DNA of 64,000 nt from Anastrepha obliqua (taxonomy: Eukaryota > Arthropoda > Insecta > Diptera > Tephritidae): positions 49,908,501 to 49,972,500 of the forward strand of contig NC_072896.1 in NCBI RefSeq assembly GCF_027943255.1, given 5' to 3'. The position numbers and the translations under genes were made by a program. Every line of letters starts with the position of its first letter. Position 1 is the stretch's first letter. Below the pieces are notes generated by a model. It was not told where the DNA came from, did not search any database, and was given only the letters and a program-made list of their open reading frames with translations. Positions 9,661 through 20,499 of the stretch are shown here, one piece after another.

Positions 9661-10795
9661 AATGCGACTGCACACTAGCTCCCCCCTGATCACCAGGGAC
9701 GGCTACAACGTGCACAGAAAGGATCGCGAGCGGTACTACGGTGGTGGCCTAGCGTTTATAGTCCACCATACAGTGCAGTATTGTCTCATCGATGAAGGCA
9801 TCGACCGCAGGCACAGCACCTCAGAATATCAAGGGATAGCTGTCCGGTCGGGCGATGCTGAGCTCGAAATTTATAATAATATTTACATACATATTTGGTG
9901 TGCTCATCAGGAGTGAAAACCGATTGGTAGTAGGTCACTTTAATGCGCATCACGATGTTGGGCAAATGATCGTATGGGACAGCTATAGGCAGAGCAGATA
10001 GACGATTCGACATTCTGCACTGTAAACGACGACCCCTCACTTGGGTAGTGGGTAATTGCAGCAGCTCGCTTAACATCATTTTTGCTAGCACAGGTCTGGC
10101 GACCTATGCTATCGCTTGCGTTAGACGACTTGCCCATTATCATCTCGATCGAGAAACCTGCCGACTCTGTTTCCGCGGATCACCGGTCATACATCAACTT
10201 TAACAAAGCTGATTGGACTAGATTCGCGGAATTTACTAAAGACATCTTCGCCGTTCTCCCCATTCCCACCAATGTGGCCGCAGGCGAACGCGGATTCCGC
10301 GAAGTGAGCACAGCCGCCGCGGTTCACTTTATACCCACTGGAAGGATCAGGGACATACGTCCCAATTTCCCAGCTGAAGCAGCTGTGCTGGCGAATGACC
10401 GTGATCTCCTACGCTAGGCCGATCCCAGGGATCTTCGGATAAAGGATATCAATTCTGAGATTCGGCAACTCGTAACCCGATATAAGCAGACTAAATGGGA
10501 AGAGCATCTGAAGTCCTGCAACTTCACCTCTGGTGTGAGCAAGCTCTGGTCCACCGTAAGGTCAATGTCGAACCCGACGAAGCACAACGACACGGTGGAT
10601 ATCACCTTCAACGGTCGTGCTTCGTCGGATCCGAAGAGATGCGCGAGCTATTTTAGCCGGCAATTTATTACGTACCCTCCGGCCGACAGATCCAAACGTA
10701 GTGCTACCAGACGGCTCCACAAACTGACATACAACAGTGCGCCACTTGCATCTCTCCTCCTCGGCTCCTTTTCCACCCTGGGACCGCGTTAACAT
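9661..10795 (+). pseudogene. jockey-like LINE fragment: endonuclease and pre-RT region
   Basis: 9662-9900 encodes GYNVHRKDRERYYGGGLAFIVHH...GIAVRSGDAELEIYN, an apurinic-type endonuclease segment. Further pieces give VVGHFNAHHD, then SLALDDLPIIISIEKP (the expected SDHLPI motif has lost its His). 10190-10795 carries the linker before reverse transcriptase (YINFNKADWTRFAEFTKDI ... SKLWSTVRSMSNPTKHND). A stop interrupts at about 10416 and frames shift near 9920-10090. It ends before the RT, so it is truncated at both ends. The clade is inferred from remembered endonuclease motifs. Confidence 0.72.
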
Positions 10796-11851
10796 ATTTT
10801 CAAGGGGGAGCCGCGTTTATGAGTTTATGAGTGTTTGAGTCAGTGTTTTAGACAAACCGACGACAGGTACAGTTTGTCTAAAACAGTTGTTCTCCACTGT
10901 CCACCCGCTAGCAAAGGTACAAAAAAACTTACTAACAAACGAATAGACTATATTATAAACTATATTATTTATAAGGTTGTTTTGTTGTCGAATTATGACT
11001 TAGCTGGATTAAGTCCATTACGTAAGAAATAATCTAGCTGGCCTTGCTACCTAATTAATTAAATATTTTAATAGTATTGAATACTTCATCTATCTTTCTG
11101 CTCTACTGCTGCTGCCGTGGTTGTTGCTGCAGTTGCAACTGCTGCTGTCGTGTCTGGGCTTTCCTCTCACAGTTAATGCGGGAGACCTTACCTAACCTAT
11201 TACAAAATACCTATACAAAAATAACGGCACAATAGCACATGACAAGTTTTGCTATAGCTGAATAAAAATGCGGAGCATTTTCTTACTGAAAATCGGTCTT
11301 AAATTCGCACTGGATATGAGTCAATTGCTCGCTATTTAGCGCTTTTTATAAGTTGATAAACGCAATAATCATATCATCAGCTTTTCTTCAAGCATATTTT
11401 TCACTTTTTATTAGCACTTCTGGAGTAATAAATTTTGATGCTTAATAAAAGGTTTAATAATAACTATTTATTATAATTTATAAATATTTATAATTATTAA
11501 TTTTTTTTTTAATATTATTATTTATTATGTAATATTTATTTTAATTTATTTTTTACTGAGACGGCTCTTAAAACTACGGCTGTGAATGATTAACAGATTA
11601 TTAAAAGCCAAAAATTTAGTATTTCATATATAGGAATTGCTGTCGATTTAAATTGTTTTTTTTTAAGCTCATGAAACTTACATACATGAACAGATCACAT
11701 CAGACTGCTCAAAATTAGTTTCACTGAAAATTAAAAATTAACTGTTTATTCTTGAAGAGGTGCAAATTCCTTTCATCTAGCGAATTTTGAAAATATTGAC
11801 ATTTTAGTCGGCAAGTAAAGCATAAAAGTTCAATAATTTTTGCGTAGTGTG
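10796..11851. other. no gene seen
   Basis: AT-rich, with a CTG-rich patch at about 11105-11150 that contains the 14-bp palindrome GCAGTTGCAACTGC and an almost pure A/T stretch at 11455-11560. No coding frame or known repeat was recognised. Confidence 0.5.
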
Positions 11852-12174
11852 GAAATAAAATAAATAAATAATTGGCGCGTACACTTCTGTTAGGTGTTTG
11901 GCCGAGCTCCTCCTCCTATTTGTGGTGTGCGTCTTGATGTTGTTCCACAAATGGAGGGACCTACAGTTTCAAGCCGACTCCGAACGGCAGATATTTTTAC
12001 GAGGAGCTTTTTCATGGCAGAAATACACTCGGAGGTTTGCCATTGCCTGCCGAGGGGCGACCGCTATTAGAAAAATGTTTTTATTAATTTTGCTTTCACC
12101 GAGATTCGAACCAACGACCTCTCAGTGAATTCCGAATGGTGATCACGCACCAACCCATTCGGCTCCGGCGGCTT
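11852..12174 (-). mobile_element. tRNA-derived SINE, copy B
   Basis: Full-length, read on the - strand: GCCGCCGGAGCCGAATGGG head, A box, B box (complement of AGATTCGAACC near 12100), the conserved body, then the end-hairpin in the variant form ACACCTAACAGAAGTGT and a tail of ATTT units. Copy E at 31 kb shares this variant, so the two form a subfamily. The long apparent open frame beginning 'MAELLLLFVVC' is the antisense of this SINE and recurs in other copies; it is not a gene. Confidence 0.88.
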
Positions 12175-13075
12175 GCTTCAACGTATTTAACAATAAATAA
12201 TTTGATTACAGAAATTACTTCATTTGAAATCCACTAAACATCAGGAACTGTGTTTTTATAGTTCAGTAAACATATATTTATCGAGAAATTTAGTGTTATT
12301 TGAACTTAAGGGATTATATACAGTTAAAATTTTCAGCAATCGATTTTTTTTTATATTTATTTTTTCTTAATGTACATATATTTAAGAATACACACAGAAA
12401 ATTTAATATCGTTCCGGTGAATATTTTCGAATTTGAATGCAAATTGGAAAAGGCGTTTGCTATCCTATGCAAAGTGCTTTTCAAACTTTAAACGCGTTTT
12501 TCTCAAAATGGTGATTTCAAAGTCAGTGACCAACATTATGTGTACACATTTTTAGATCAATAAATTTAAAATTTTTCTCAGAAAAAATTCTGGAAAATTC
12601 GCTTTTTCGGCCTTCTAACTGTTTATAACCCTTAACTGTTTTTCATTTGCGTCACTATGCATATATGTATTTTTTTTAATTTTTGATGAACAGAAGTTAT
12701 GTACATTTGTGTATATACAGCAGCAACTGCGACATATCCTTATATTTTTTTATCTATTCTAAGGAAAATTGAAATTAATCCGCTTTCAAAATATGTCCTC
12801 ATGAAATACTAACCTGCTTATTGCCGTCACAATGTTTACATTAAGGTTAGCTATATGCAAATTTTGTGATATATATTTTTTAAGGACTTCAACTCAAAAT
12901 AAGCGATTCATATAAAAGTTATAAAATTCTTCTTAAGCTCAAACCGACGTAAAAGATTGGTGGCGCAGTTTAAATAAAGGAACAACCAGAACCGTTTGCT
13001 TATACAATTTACATATGCATATATATGTACGTATATGGGCAAATTTGTAAAAATTCCTGCTCAAGCGTTTCGTTA
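12175..13075. other. no gene seen; 3' flank of the Myb/SANT gene
   Basis: AT-rich. No AATAAA was found on the - strand within about 450 bases after the gene's stop; an ATTAAA lies at 12675-12680 on that strand. Confidence 0.45.
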
Positions 13076-13782
13076 TCAGAAATCTGCATGTAGATTACTT
13101 ACAAATCGGCTTTGACCTTTATATTTCAAACTGAGTTCATATTTCGCTATACGTTCATTTTTTTCCATTTCCATTATTCTAAGCTTTTCATTACTTTCAA
13201 TTTCCATTCTTTTTAGTTCAAGCTCTTGCTGTTTTAACTCGTGTTCTGCTTTAAATTTCTCTTTGGTAAATGCAAATTCTTGTTCAAACTTATATTCTTC
13301 GAATTTAAGTCGTAAACGTTGCGTTTCATTCCGACCTTCTTGACTCTGACTTAGAGCAGATAGCGAATGTCTGAGCGACTCTTTTTTAAGTTTCTTTGCA
13401 ACAAACAAAGCTTCCTCCACTGGCTTGTGCTCAGCTTCTGCCGCCTCTGTATCTGAAATTATGTGTTCATTTCTATCCACCTCTGGAACAAATGGGGAAG
13501 GTGCTAAAATTCGTTTATTTTCATCTTGTTCTGTATCTGCAGGAACTGATGCATTTGCAATATTACTTATGCTTACTACAGTTTCTTCATTCCAATTATT
13601 AGTTGTTTCTTTGTATTCTTCAAATACCTTTACTTCTTCTGTCAAATCAATATTTTCCTCCGACTCATCATAGCAATCCGCAAATGAGCCATTTGAATCC
13701 AAAATCTCAACTATTTCTCCTTTTTCTTCGCCAAATATCTTTAGTAAGCGGTAATAATTTGGACACAATTTTTTCACCTTAT
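13076..13782 (-). CDS. Myb/SANT-like domain protein, exon 3 (acidic middle and coiled coil)
   Basis: Encodes residues 89-323. It completes the Myb/SANT-like domain (DKVKKLCPNYYRLLKIFG, residues 89-106), followed by an acidic, Ser/Glu-rich middle (about 107-210) and a charged coiled coil (about 240-310, repeated Glu/Lys with heptad-like Leu/Met, e.g. ELKQQELELKRMEIESNEKL). Stop TAA at 13078-13076. The acceptor ATATTTCAG/AT at 13785-13783 leaves phase matching exon 2, which ends with one base of the Asp codon. Myb/SANT-like domain plus coiled coil is typical of insect transcription regulators and of proteins derived from Harbinger-type transposon accessory genes (family knowledge). Nuclear DNA binding is inferred. 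Confidence 0.78.
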
Positions 13783-13859
13783 CTGAAATATTGATAAAGA
13801 AAGTTACAACATGCATACATATGTATGCACATATTTCTTGAGTAACTACTTTTGATTAC

Positions 13860-14028
13860 CTTGGAAACGCTCAGCGCTCAACAACTTAGCGTCTGGCGAG
13901 TTCGTCCAAAGTCTCGCCTTAGTGAAAATTGTTCTTAAATGGCGAACTTTCCATTTTATCAAATCCCAGGTTGCATCAATGGGCGAAATTTTGAGGAATG
14001 CCTCATAGTAAATCCGTGCTGTTGGTTT
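13860..14028 (-). CDS. Myb/SANT-like domain protein, exon 2
   Basis: Residues 33-88: KPTARIYYEAFLKIS, then ATWDLIKWKVRHLRTIFTKA with two tryptophans (W53, W58), and RLWTNSP. This is the middle of a Myb/SANT-like DNA-binding fold, where spaced aromatic residues form the core. Acceptor TTTTCAG/AAA just upstream (14031-14029); donor CCAAG/GTAATC at 13860-13859. Introns on either side are 60 and 77 bp, normal small dipteran introns. No stop codon lies in the spliced frame. Confidence 0.78.
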
Positions 14029-14088
14029 CTGAAAATTTTCTGCATTTAGTATTGTGTGTGCACAAATAAAAAGTATTTGTGCTTATAC

Positions 14089-14184
14089 CTCCAAATTTCC
14101 ATATTGTATAATATAGTCAATAATTTTACTTATTTCATCTTGCGTCCACTTTTTAATTCTTTTTTGTTGCAATTTTCTCTTCAT
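14089..14184 (-). CDS. Myb/SANT-like domain protein, exon 1 with start
   Basis: ATG at 14184-14182 begins MKRKLQQKRIKKWTQDEIS, a basic N-terminus (possible nuclear localisation signal) entering helix 1 of the domain with W13. Exactly 32 codons, ending GAG/GTATAAG at 14089-14088. The start was chosen because the bases before it contain no in-frame coding extension that looks conserved and the domain begins at once. The joined product is 323 residues. I recognise the domain but no named orthologue. Confidence 0.72.
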
Positions 14185-14189
14185 CTTTT

Positions 14190-14780
14190 ACACAAATCAG
14201 CAACCAGAGCACAAGCAAATTTCAATGCAAATGCAAAATTGTAAGCTTTACAATATTGCCACTTTTTGGAAATGAGCCAATTACTTTGCAATTTATTTCC
14301 TTCGAAATTTCGGGCAGTTGGCAGCACAGATAATACAGTCAGGTGATTTGCATTTCAGTGCGAAATGACTCTTGCATTTAGTGCAAGCCAAGGTGAATTC
14401 ACTTCACTAAAGTAACTGATTTTTTTTTTTCTTGCGATTTACTAGTTTGAATGTCAAAGTGGTCAGCTTCCTTGTTGCCGCTTATTTGTCTCTTTACTTT
14501 ATTATTCAAATTGCAAAATACATGTAAATGTTGTTGGTGCTCTAGCTGCCTCACCTTCCACGATTTCGCCTTGCTGCATGCAGAGCAAAAATGATGCACG
14601 GCAGGAATGATGATAGAGTGAGTACTCAATTTGCTTTGGTTGTACTGCATATGTTTCAGAGTTGCATTTTGGTAAACTGAAATTTATTTAAACCATTGGT
14701 TTTCTTTTCTATGGGTTGCACTAATTGAAATGCGTTTATATACTAATCACAAAAAAAGGTAAAAAATGGTTAACCAAGAC
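14190..14780. other. 5' flank of the Myb/SANT gene, no other gene seen
   Basis: Contains short open frames only. No clear TATA box was seen on the - strand. Confidence 0.4.
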
Positions 14781-14783
14781 ATA

Positions 14784-15532
14784 CAGGGCTTAATTGAAAA
14801 GTAATGAGCCTTCCCGCGCGGAGCGTCTGCCAAGCGATCAACCGAATCGGCTGGTGCGGGAAAATGATCGTTGGACCTTCCCCTTCCACTAGAAACCGGC
14901 TCCAGTTCGTTAGCAACAGCGGTGCAGTTAACATCGCTCCGCGCGTGAAAGCTGTTTTAAAAGTGTGTTAGGATTTTGCAGTGGCGAAAATGCAGCGATC
15001 GTTAGAGCAACGTTACTCGATCAAATTTTGCGTAAAGCTAAAAAGTTTGTACCTCCAGAAAGCTCTGTAAACGCGGCATTTTACAAAAAAGTGCTCCTTC
15101 GGCTGAAAAACCGCGTCGCCCGGGTTCGGCCCCACCTCGTCAACAATTGGACCCTTCATCACGACAATGCGCCGGCGCACACCGCCTTCCTCTGCACCTC
15201 TGCATTTTCCAAGATGGGGGTTCCGGCGCTTCTCACCCTCCCTACAGCCCTGACCTGTCCCCTCTGGACTTCTTCTTGTTCCCGCGCCTGAAAAGAAAGT
15301 TGAAGGGGAGGCGTTTCGACTCCATCGAGGCGATCCAAAAAACTGTGGCAGCCGATTTGAACGCGATTCCAGCGGATGAGTTTAAAAAATGTTTCCGGCA
15401 ATGGAAGGACAGCTACCAGCGGTGTATTGACGCTCAAGGGCCCTATTTTGAAGAATATTAGTTGTATAAGCCAAAAGGCTTAATAAAAATGCTTAAAAAA
15501 AATAAGGCTCATTACTTTTCAATCAAGCCCTG
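14784..15532 (+). mobile_element. mariner-like element, TIR-complete, internally deleted
   Basis: Inverted repeats of 29 bp (14784-14812 and 15504-15532) differ at one base and are flanked by TA on both sides (14782-14783, 15533-15534). The 749-bp body carries a shortened transposase: about 14965-15170 encodes SSVNAAFYKKVLLRLKNRV...RPHLVNNWTLHHDNAPAHTA, then a +1 frame change to HPPYSPDLSPLDFFLFPRLK...DSIEAIQ and a stop at about 15459. The N-terminal HTH and first catalytic region are mostly deleted. It could be moved in trans by a full-length relative. It belongs to a different mariner lineage from copies 1 and 2. Confidence 0.87.
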
Positions 15533-15738
15533 TATTACAGAAATTTTATGAAAAAACGTAACATTTATGGAAATATTATTGGAATTTTAAAACCGCAGTC
15601 GCTGTTCGATTTATAATGTGATCTTCTATAATTTCTGTTTCCGATAACACCATATTTTACGCCGATTCGACCGGCCCAAAGACGCCAACAGGAAATTGAA
15701 GAATTCCAGGAAGTAGCAAGAAAAATTTCCGACTTTAT

Positions 15739-16565
15739 AAGGAGTTCCACAGCAAAGTAGAGTAATTGAGCAATCGACAAGCCCGTGGAGCTTACCAGTT
15801 GTTGGGGTTAAAAGGGAAAATGAAAGCGCCCGATTTTGTGTGGATTACAGAAAGCTGAATGGAGTTACGAAAAAAGACCATAGAAACCAAAGTAAACTAT
15901 GGAGTTCCATAGCAAAGTGAAGTAATTGAGCCATCAACAAGCTCGTGGAGTTCACCTGTGGTGGGGGTTAAAAAGGAAGATGAAAACGCCCGGTTTTAAA
16001 TGAGTTCACGAAAAAAACAGCTACCCGTTACCGCGGTGCGAAATGGTTTTCCTCGCTTGATCTAAAAAGTGCTTACTGGCAGGTGGAAATTGTGTATTGC
16101 GATCGCGAGAAGACGGACTACAGCATAGTGGCAGTTTTCTGTGATGTCATTCTGATTATGCAATGCACAAGCAACCTTTGAGCACTTGATGGAGCATGTA
16201 CTGAGAGCGCCCCACAGGAAAATTTGTTTAGTCGATCTGGATGACATCATCATGACAGGTAAAAGTTTTAGCGATCATTTGAAAAATTTGGAAGAAATCA
16301 TTCAGCACATTGACCCCGCGGGATTACGATCGAGTCCGGAGAAGTGTGCATTGTTTAACATATAACATATTTGAGTCACGTATCTTGGCGACAACTTAAG
16401 GCATCAAGACAGATGAGGTGAAAATAAAGGGAGTAAAAGATTGGCCACGACCATGAAATGTATACGAAGTTTCCTCGGACTGTGCACGTATTACCGTCCT
16501 CTTGTTTCTGGATTCCCGAATGTAGTCCGGAGTCGCCATAATCTCACGAAGAAGGATTGCGCTTT
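15739..16565 (+). pseudogene. gypsy-type LTR retrotransposon pol fragment
   Basis: Encodes reverse-transcriptase pieces: VVGVKRENESARFCVDYRKLN (about 15800-15860), WFSSLDLKSAYWQVEI (about 16040-16095), the active-site block LVDLDDIIMTG (about 16228-16260; normally YLDD), then SPEKCALF and FLGLCTYYRPLV. Several stops and frame changes. The segments 15739-15898 and 15899-16018 are a partial tandem duplication of the same RT start. No LTR was seen, so this is an internal relic. Confidence 0.82.
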
Positions 16566-16744
16566 TGTATGGCATCTATGATGGCAGGGTGGTATTCCAT
16601 TGCGAGCCAGACTCCAATAACCTGATATTCTTATTATTTTTGTGTCATGATTAAGTAACTCGTATGTAAAAAAAATGAATATTCCAATAAAACCGATATT
16701 TTTTTTTAATTTTATTCAGTTGCAAATATTTTTTTATGCCACAT

Positions 16745-17090
16745 AAACTGAGCTGCCACGAACAAAGAGCTGCTACGTCCTAGTACACACCTGGATAGTT
16801 GGCGTATGTAAGACCGTAACCCCCGAATGCAACATCTACCAATTCTCCACCAGATACCAGTGGACCACCGGAACCACCCTGGTATGCGTCTTTGCCGGTG
16901 TCAGCAGCATAAATCATAGCTCCTTGCCTTTACTACCATAACCATAAGAACTCGAAGCGCACTTAGTCAAGCTGACTATGTTTAGATCAAAATATCTACT
17001 GCTATGGACTGGGTAGCTATGACGAATCGCATTTTAGAGTCGGACACAGCAGCAGAGCTGCCATTTGCAAGCGCCGAGGTAGCCAAACTA
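16745..17090 (-). pseudogene. trypsin-like serine protease pseudogene
   Basis: Read on the - strand: SLATSALANGSSAAVS, then, after frame changes, [17 protein letters not shown], then [24 protein letters not shown]...[14 protein letters not shown] and a stop (TAG at 16782-16780), after which DVAA continues in frame. This is the C-terminal half of a digestive alpha-trypsin-type enzyme. Broken by at least two frameshifts and one stop. The catalytic-serine context GDSGG has become GGSGG, and two cysteines have become Tyr (ADTGKDAY and MIYAA). About 40 residues between the 'AAVS' and 'IVSLTK' blocks are replaced or deleted. The N-terminal half with His and Asp was not found. Confidence 0.85.
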
Positions 17091-17389
17091 ATTTAGCTTG
17101 ACTTTCAGCCCTCTTCCCATATCTACTGCGTTCATGCGCATTCTGTTTTCTTTGCTAGCGATAGATTGCAATCATCGCTCCTGTTCGCATCTGGAGATGA
17201 TCCTCAAACTACGAGATGAGCAAGGCACTTCGTGTGTATGGGATTTAAGATATGCAGCTAGGAGATCAACACTTGATATAGTACTTTTTCTTTCGACATT
17301 GGTAGTAGCGTAAAAGTAAATTCCTTTAAATATTAATATGAAGAGATATAGTGAGAAGAAATGATTAGAAATGAGAGTAAATGCTCAGC

Positions 17390-18770
17390 CGAAGAAGATT
17401 CAGATAGATTTGTAGCTACCATTTTGGGCCGATTAGGTGGAAACGGAAGTATACGAGACGGAAGTATCGTAGATGTTACGGTGACCCTCAAGAAATAGCC
17501 CAGATAGCACATTGTACAATAAATCTTCGGGTGCGATTACCCCACGAACTGCGCCAATTAAGGATAAGTCTTCACAGTATCGCATACAAGCTCTTATCAA
17601 GCGTACTTTGTGAAAGGCTGAAATCCCTCTCAACAAACTTGTTGGTCCTTATCAGTGCGGTTTCAAGCTTGGTAAATCTACCAGCAATCAGATTTTCACA
17701 TTACGCCGAATCCTGGAGAAGACCCAAGAGAAGCAGATCGACAACCACTACCTTTTCGTCGATTACAAAGCTGCATTCGACCATGCCTGAATTTAGCACT
17801 CTCGCAAAGCTCATCCGGCTTTGCAGAATGACCCTAACAAACACTCCCAGCGCAGTGAGAATTTGTAAATATCCTTCTGAGCCATTCGAAAAGAAGCGGG
17901 GTTTCCTTATCATGCGACCTTTTCAATTCGATGATGGAGAAAATTAATCGTGCCGTTAGCATCGACATCGCCGGCACTATTTTCTATAAAAGTGTTGACA
18001 AGTCTAGTTTACTCAAGCGGCAGCCCTTGGTCGGGAAAAACCCGAGTCTTCCCGGTAACGTAGAACCGACTGCCATGGGAATGGTGTCATATTGCTCGCT
18101 TATGCTGATGATATTGACATTGTTGGCATTACTCAGCGGGCAGTCAATGCAACTTTGTCCAGTCTTGAAAAAGAATCCCATCGATTGAGTCTTGCAGTAA
18201 ATGAGAGCAAGACAAAGTACTTTGTGTCAACAACCAAAGAGTCTACGCGTATTGGACAAGACGTTGCTTCTGAAAATTACGACTATACAAGGTATTTGTT
18301 TACCTAGGATCCAGCGATAGCACCAACAACAACTTAGCCCAGAGATCTAGCGCAGAATAACTCTTGCCAACAGGTGCTACTTTGGGCTGGGTAGGCAATT
18401 GAAAGCCAGAGGCCTCTCTCGATGCACGAAAAAAGCTTTGTTCTCACGATCTTAATGCATGGCCTGGACATTGACGTACACCGATGAATGGTTATTATGA
18501 GCTTTCGAGAGAAAAATTCTTCGCAAGATCTATGGTCCGATGATGTATATCGAATAAGATGGAACCACGAGCTAAACGATCGAACATCGATGTGGTGAAG
18601 CGCATTAAAATTCAGCGCCTGCGCTGGCTAGGTCCCGTTAAGCGAATGGAAAATAACGCTCTAGCAAAGAAGGTCCTCTTTTCGAAATGCACTGTTGGAA
18701 AAAAACGTGGTCCTCACTTACGTGGCCCTCTTAACACAATTCTTGGACTAAGACATACAGGGCTGGCGGT
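17390..18770 (+). pseudogene. RTE-like LINE reverse transcriptase, decayed
   Basis: Pieces in several frames: SIAYKLLSSVLCERLK (about 17580-17625), PYQCGFKLGKSTSNQIFTLR (about 17650-17705), LFVDYKAAFD (motif A, about 17750-17785), LAYADDIDIVG (catalytic motif, about 18095-18125), ESKTKYFVST, and the C-terminal FERKILRKIYGPM...RIKIQRLRWLGPVKRMENNA. Many frameshifts. The same family recurs at 22262-22835. The clade name is my best recollection from the 'RLRWLG...RM' tail. Confidence 0.75.
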
Positions 18771-19560
18771 TATGTAGTTGCAAACAGCGTCGTTATAACA
18801 TTTCCGAAGTAATAAAGTAACTCCTACTACAACCAAAACGATTCTACGTAGTGCATGAGCTGACTCCAAATGGAACATTGTATGTATGTAGATACGTTGC
18901 AAGAGACTATATGGCATTGCAAAAAGATAATAAACAAGTTTTTGTTACATTGCAGAACTTTTTGGGTATAACGATGAGCTTTTTTACCTTGGAGCACATG
19001 CACAAAATGTGTTTGTGTGAGTGTAATTTCTTATTTTGACTTTAAGTGCTAGCCAACCAGCGGAGTCCGCAAGCAGCACAATTAAGAGGCTCCAAGCGGT
19101 GCTCTTGCGGACTCTCTTTTCGTTTCATATCCGGAGCACTTTTACGAGGTGTTGCTGTGGGAGTCCATTTTCTCTTCGGCTTCGGAGGTCCCCTGCATTT
19201 GATTGGCTGGGATTAGCTGCTATGCAAGTAAAAGGAGGAAGATGGTGAGCAATTTCCGGATCGAGGTAAGAAGTGCGACCAGTATTTCACTCACGTGAAA
19301 ATTTAACAACTCGGAATACGCGACGATCTCAAAGAACATATAAAAATGGTAAAATTGCGCAACGTAGCCCAGTGGTAGACATGATGGGATGATTCAAAAA
19401 AACGCAGGTGAACCCACCGCCTCATTACCAGAGTGACGAAATGGCTTAAAAGTAATGGCTTGTGGAAGTAGATTACTACTTTACCCAAATCCTGGGTAGT
19501 CAGGAATGTCCATGAAGAGACTCCATACTTTGAGCAGTGCGAGCCAGCAATCGATTTAAA
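18771..19560. other. no gene seen
   Basis: Moderately GC-rich patch at 19050-19230 with no recognised product. A tRNA-like A box (TAGCCCAGTGGTAG at about 19366) lacks a convincing B box. Confidence 0.4.
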
Positions 19561-19564
19561 AAAT

Positions 19565-20077
19565 GAACAAAAAATACTTTTTTTTTATTTTAATAATTTA
19601 AAAAATGGCGCTGAAGTTGACCCTCCCGAAAAATTGGACCAGGACGGTGTTGACCATTTTGGCTCTTTTATTTATCTGAAACACAAAAACCAAAAAAATT
19701 ATTAATCCGTATGACGGTAGATATGCCCCTTACTAGAACAAAAAAAAAAAAATGACAAAATGGCGCGGTTTTGAATTTGACACTCTAGAATTCGTTTTTT
19801 TCAATTTTTTAATAAAAATAATCATATGATTTTAGTACGGACGATAGCCATTGCTTTTGTGAACAACATATTAAAATTTCAGACAATTTGGTTGAATAGT
19901 TTATGTTTTTTTGACAAGACCAGGCCGAAAAAAGTCGTTTCGATGTAAATGAGTTTAAAGTTTGAGGTACAGGAGCGTGGACCGCTCTCTACCTAGTTAA
20001 TGGGCTGTAGAAGCTATAATATTGGTGATTTTCGAATGAATATTCCACAGTATATTCTTAAGATACACCGGGCCCCC
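19565..20077. mobile_element. TTAA-type MITE, element E2 (left end unclear)
   Basis: Shares long stretches with 42110-42500: 'ATGGCGCTGAAGTTGA', 'CTCCCGAAAAATTGGACC', 'CTGAAACACAAAAACCAAAA', then 'AATTTGACACT'. The right end reads CACCGGGCCCCC followed by TTAA (20078-20081); its complement GGGGGCCCGGTG resembles the left end of E4 at 41563. Non-coding. No matching left terminus was found. Confidence 0.6.
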
Positions 20078-20499
20078 TTAAATTTAACCGTTTCCAATTA
20101 ACTTTCTGTGCTCGCTTTTCCAAGACGTTATTGATCGCACTTCACTGGCCCGTATACTCTTAAGATATTATGCTCCAAATTAGATAACGCTGCTTTTATT
20201 TCGAGATCTTATCATGCAGTCCATATAAATCGAGTGGAGAATGTTCAAACTATTGTTCTGTGTTTCGCACTACATTCACTCAATTTCTTATACCCGAAAC
20301 CATCATATGAATGTCACTGTCAATTGATTAGTACTTTGCCATTAAGTGACAGAGGTACTGTTCAGTCAGTATCATTTATCTTTGACCTTGCCCGGCTCGC
20401 GTTGGCTTTAGTAGGACATTATGCCTAAAGTGCTAATGCGCCACCTCATTAGAACGTTGTTTGACTTTAATTATCTGTCAACCTTTTTGGAGAAAGAGG

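Noticed and set aside
11898..12128. Open frame starting MAELLLLFVVC, seen at several places (also near 53.5 and 0.3 kb)
   Set aside because: It is the antisense of the SINE body, identical in several copies and running through the tRNA-like head.
19360..19425. Possible tRNA gene
   Set aside because: Only an A-box-like TAGCCCAGTGGTAG. There is no GGTTCRANNCC B box at the right distance and no cloverleaf could be drawn.
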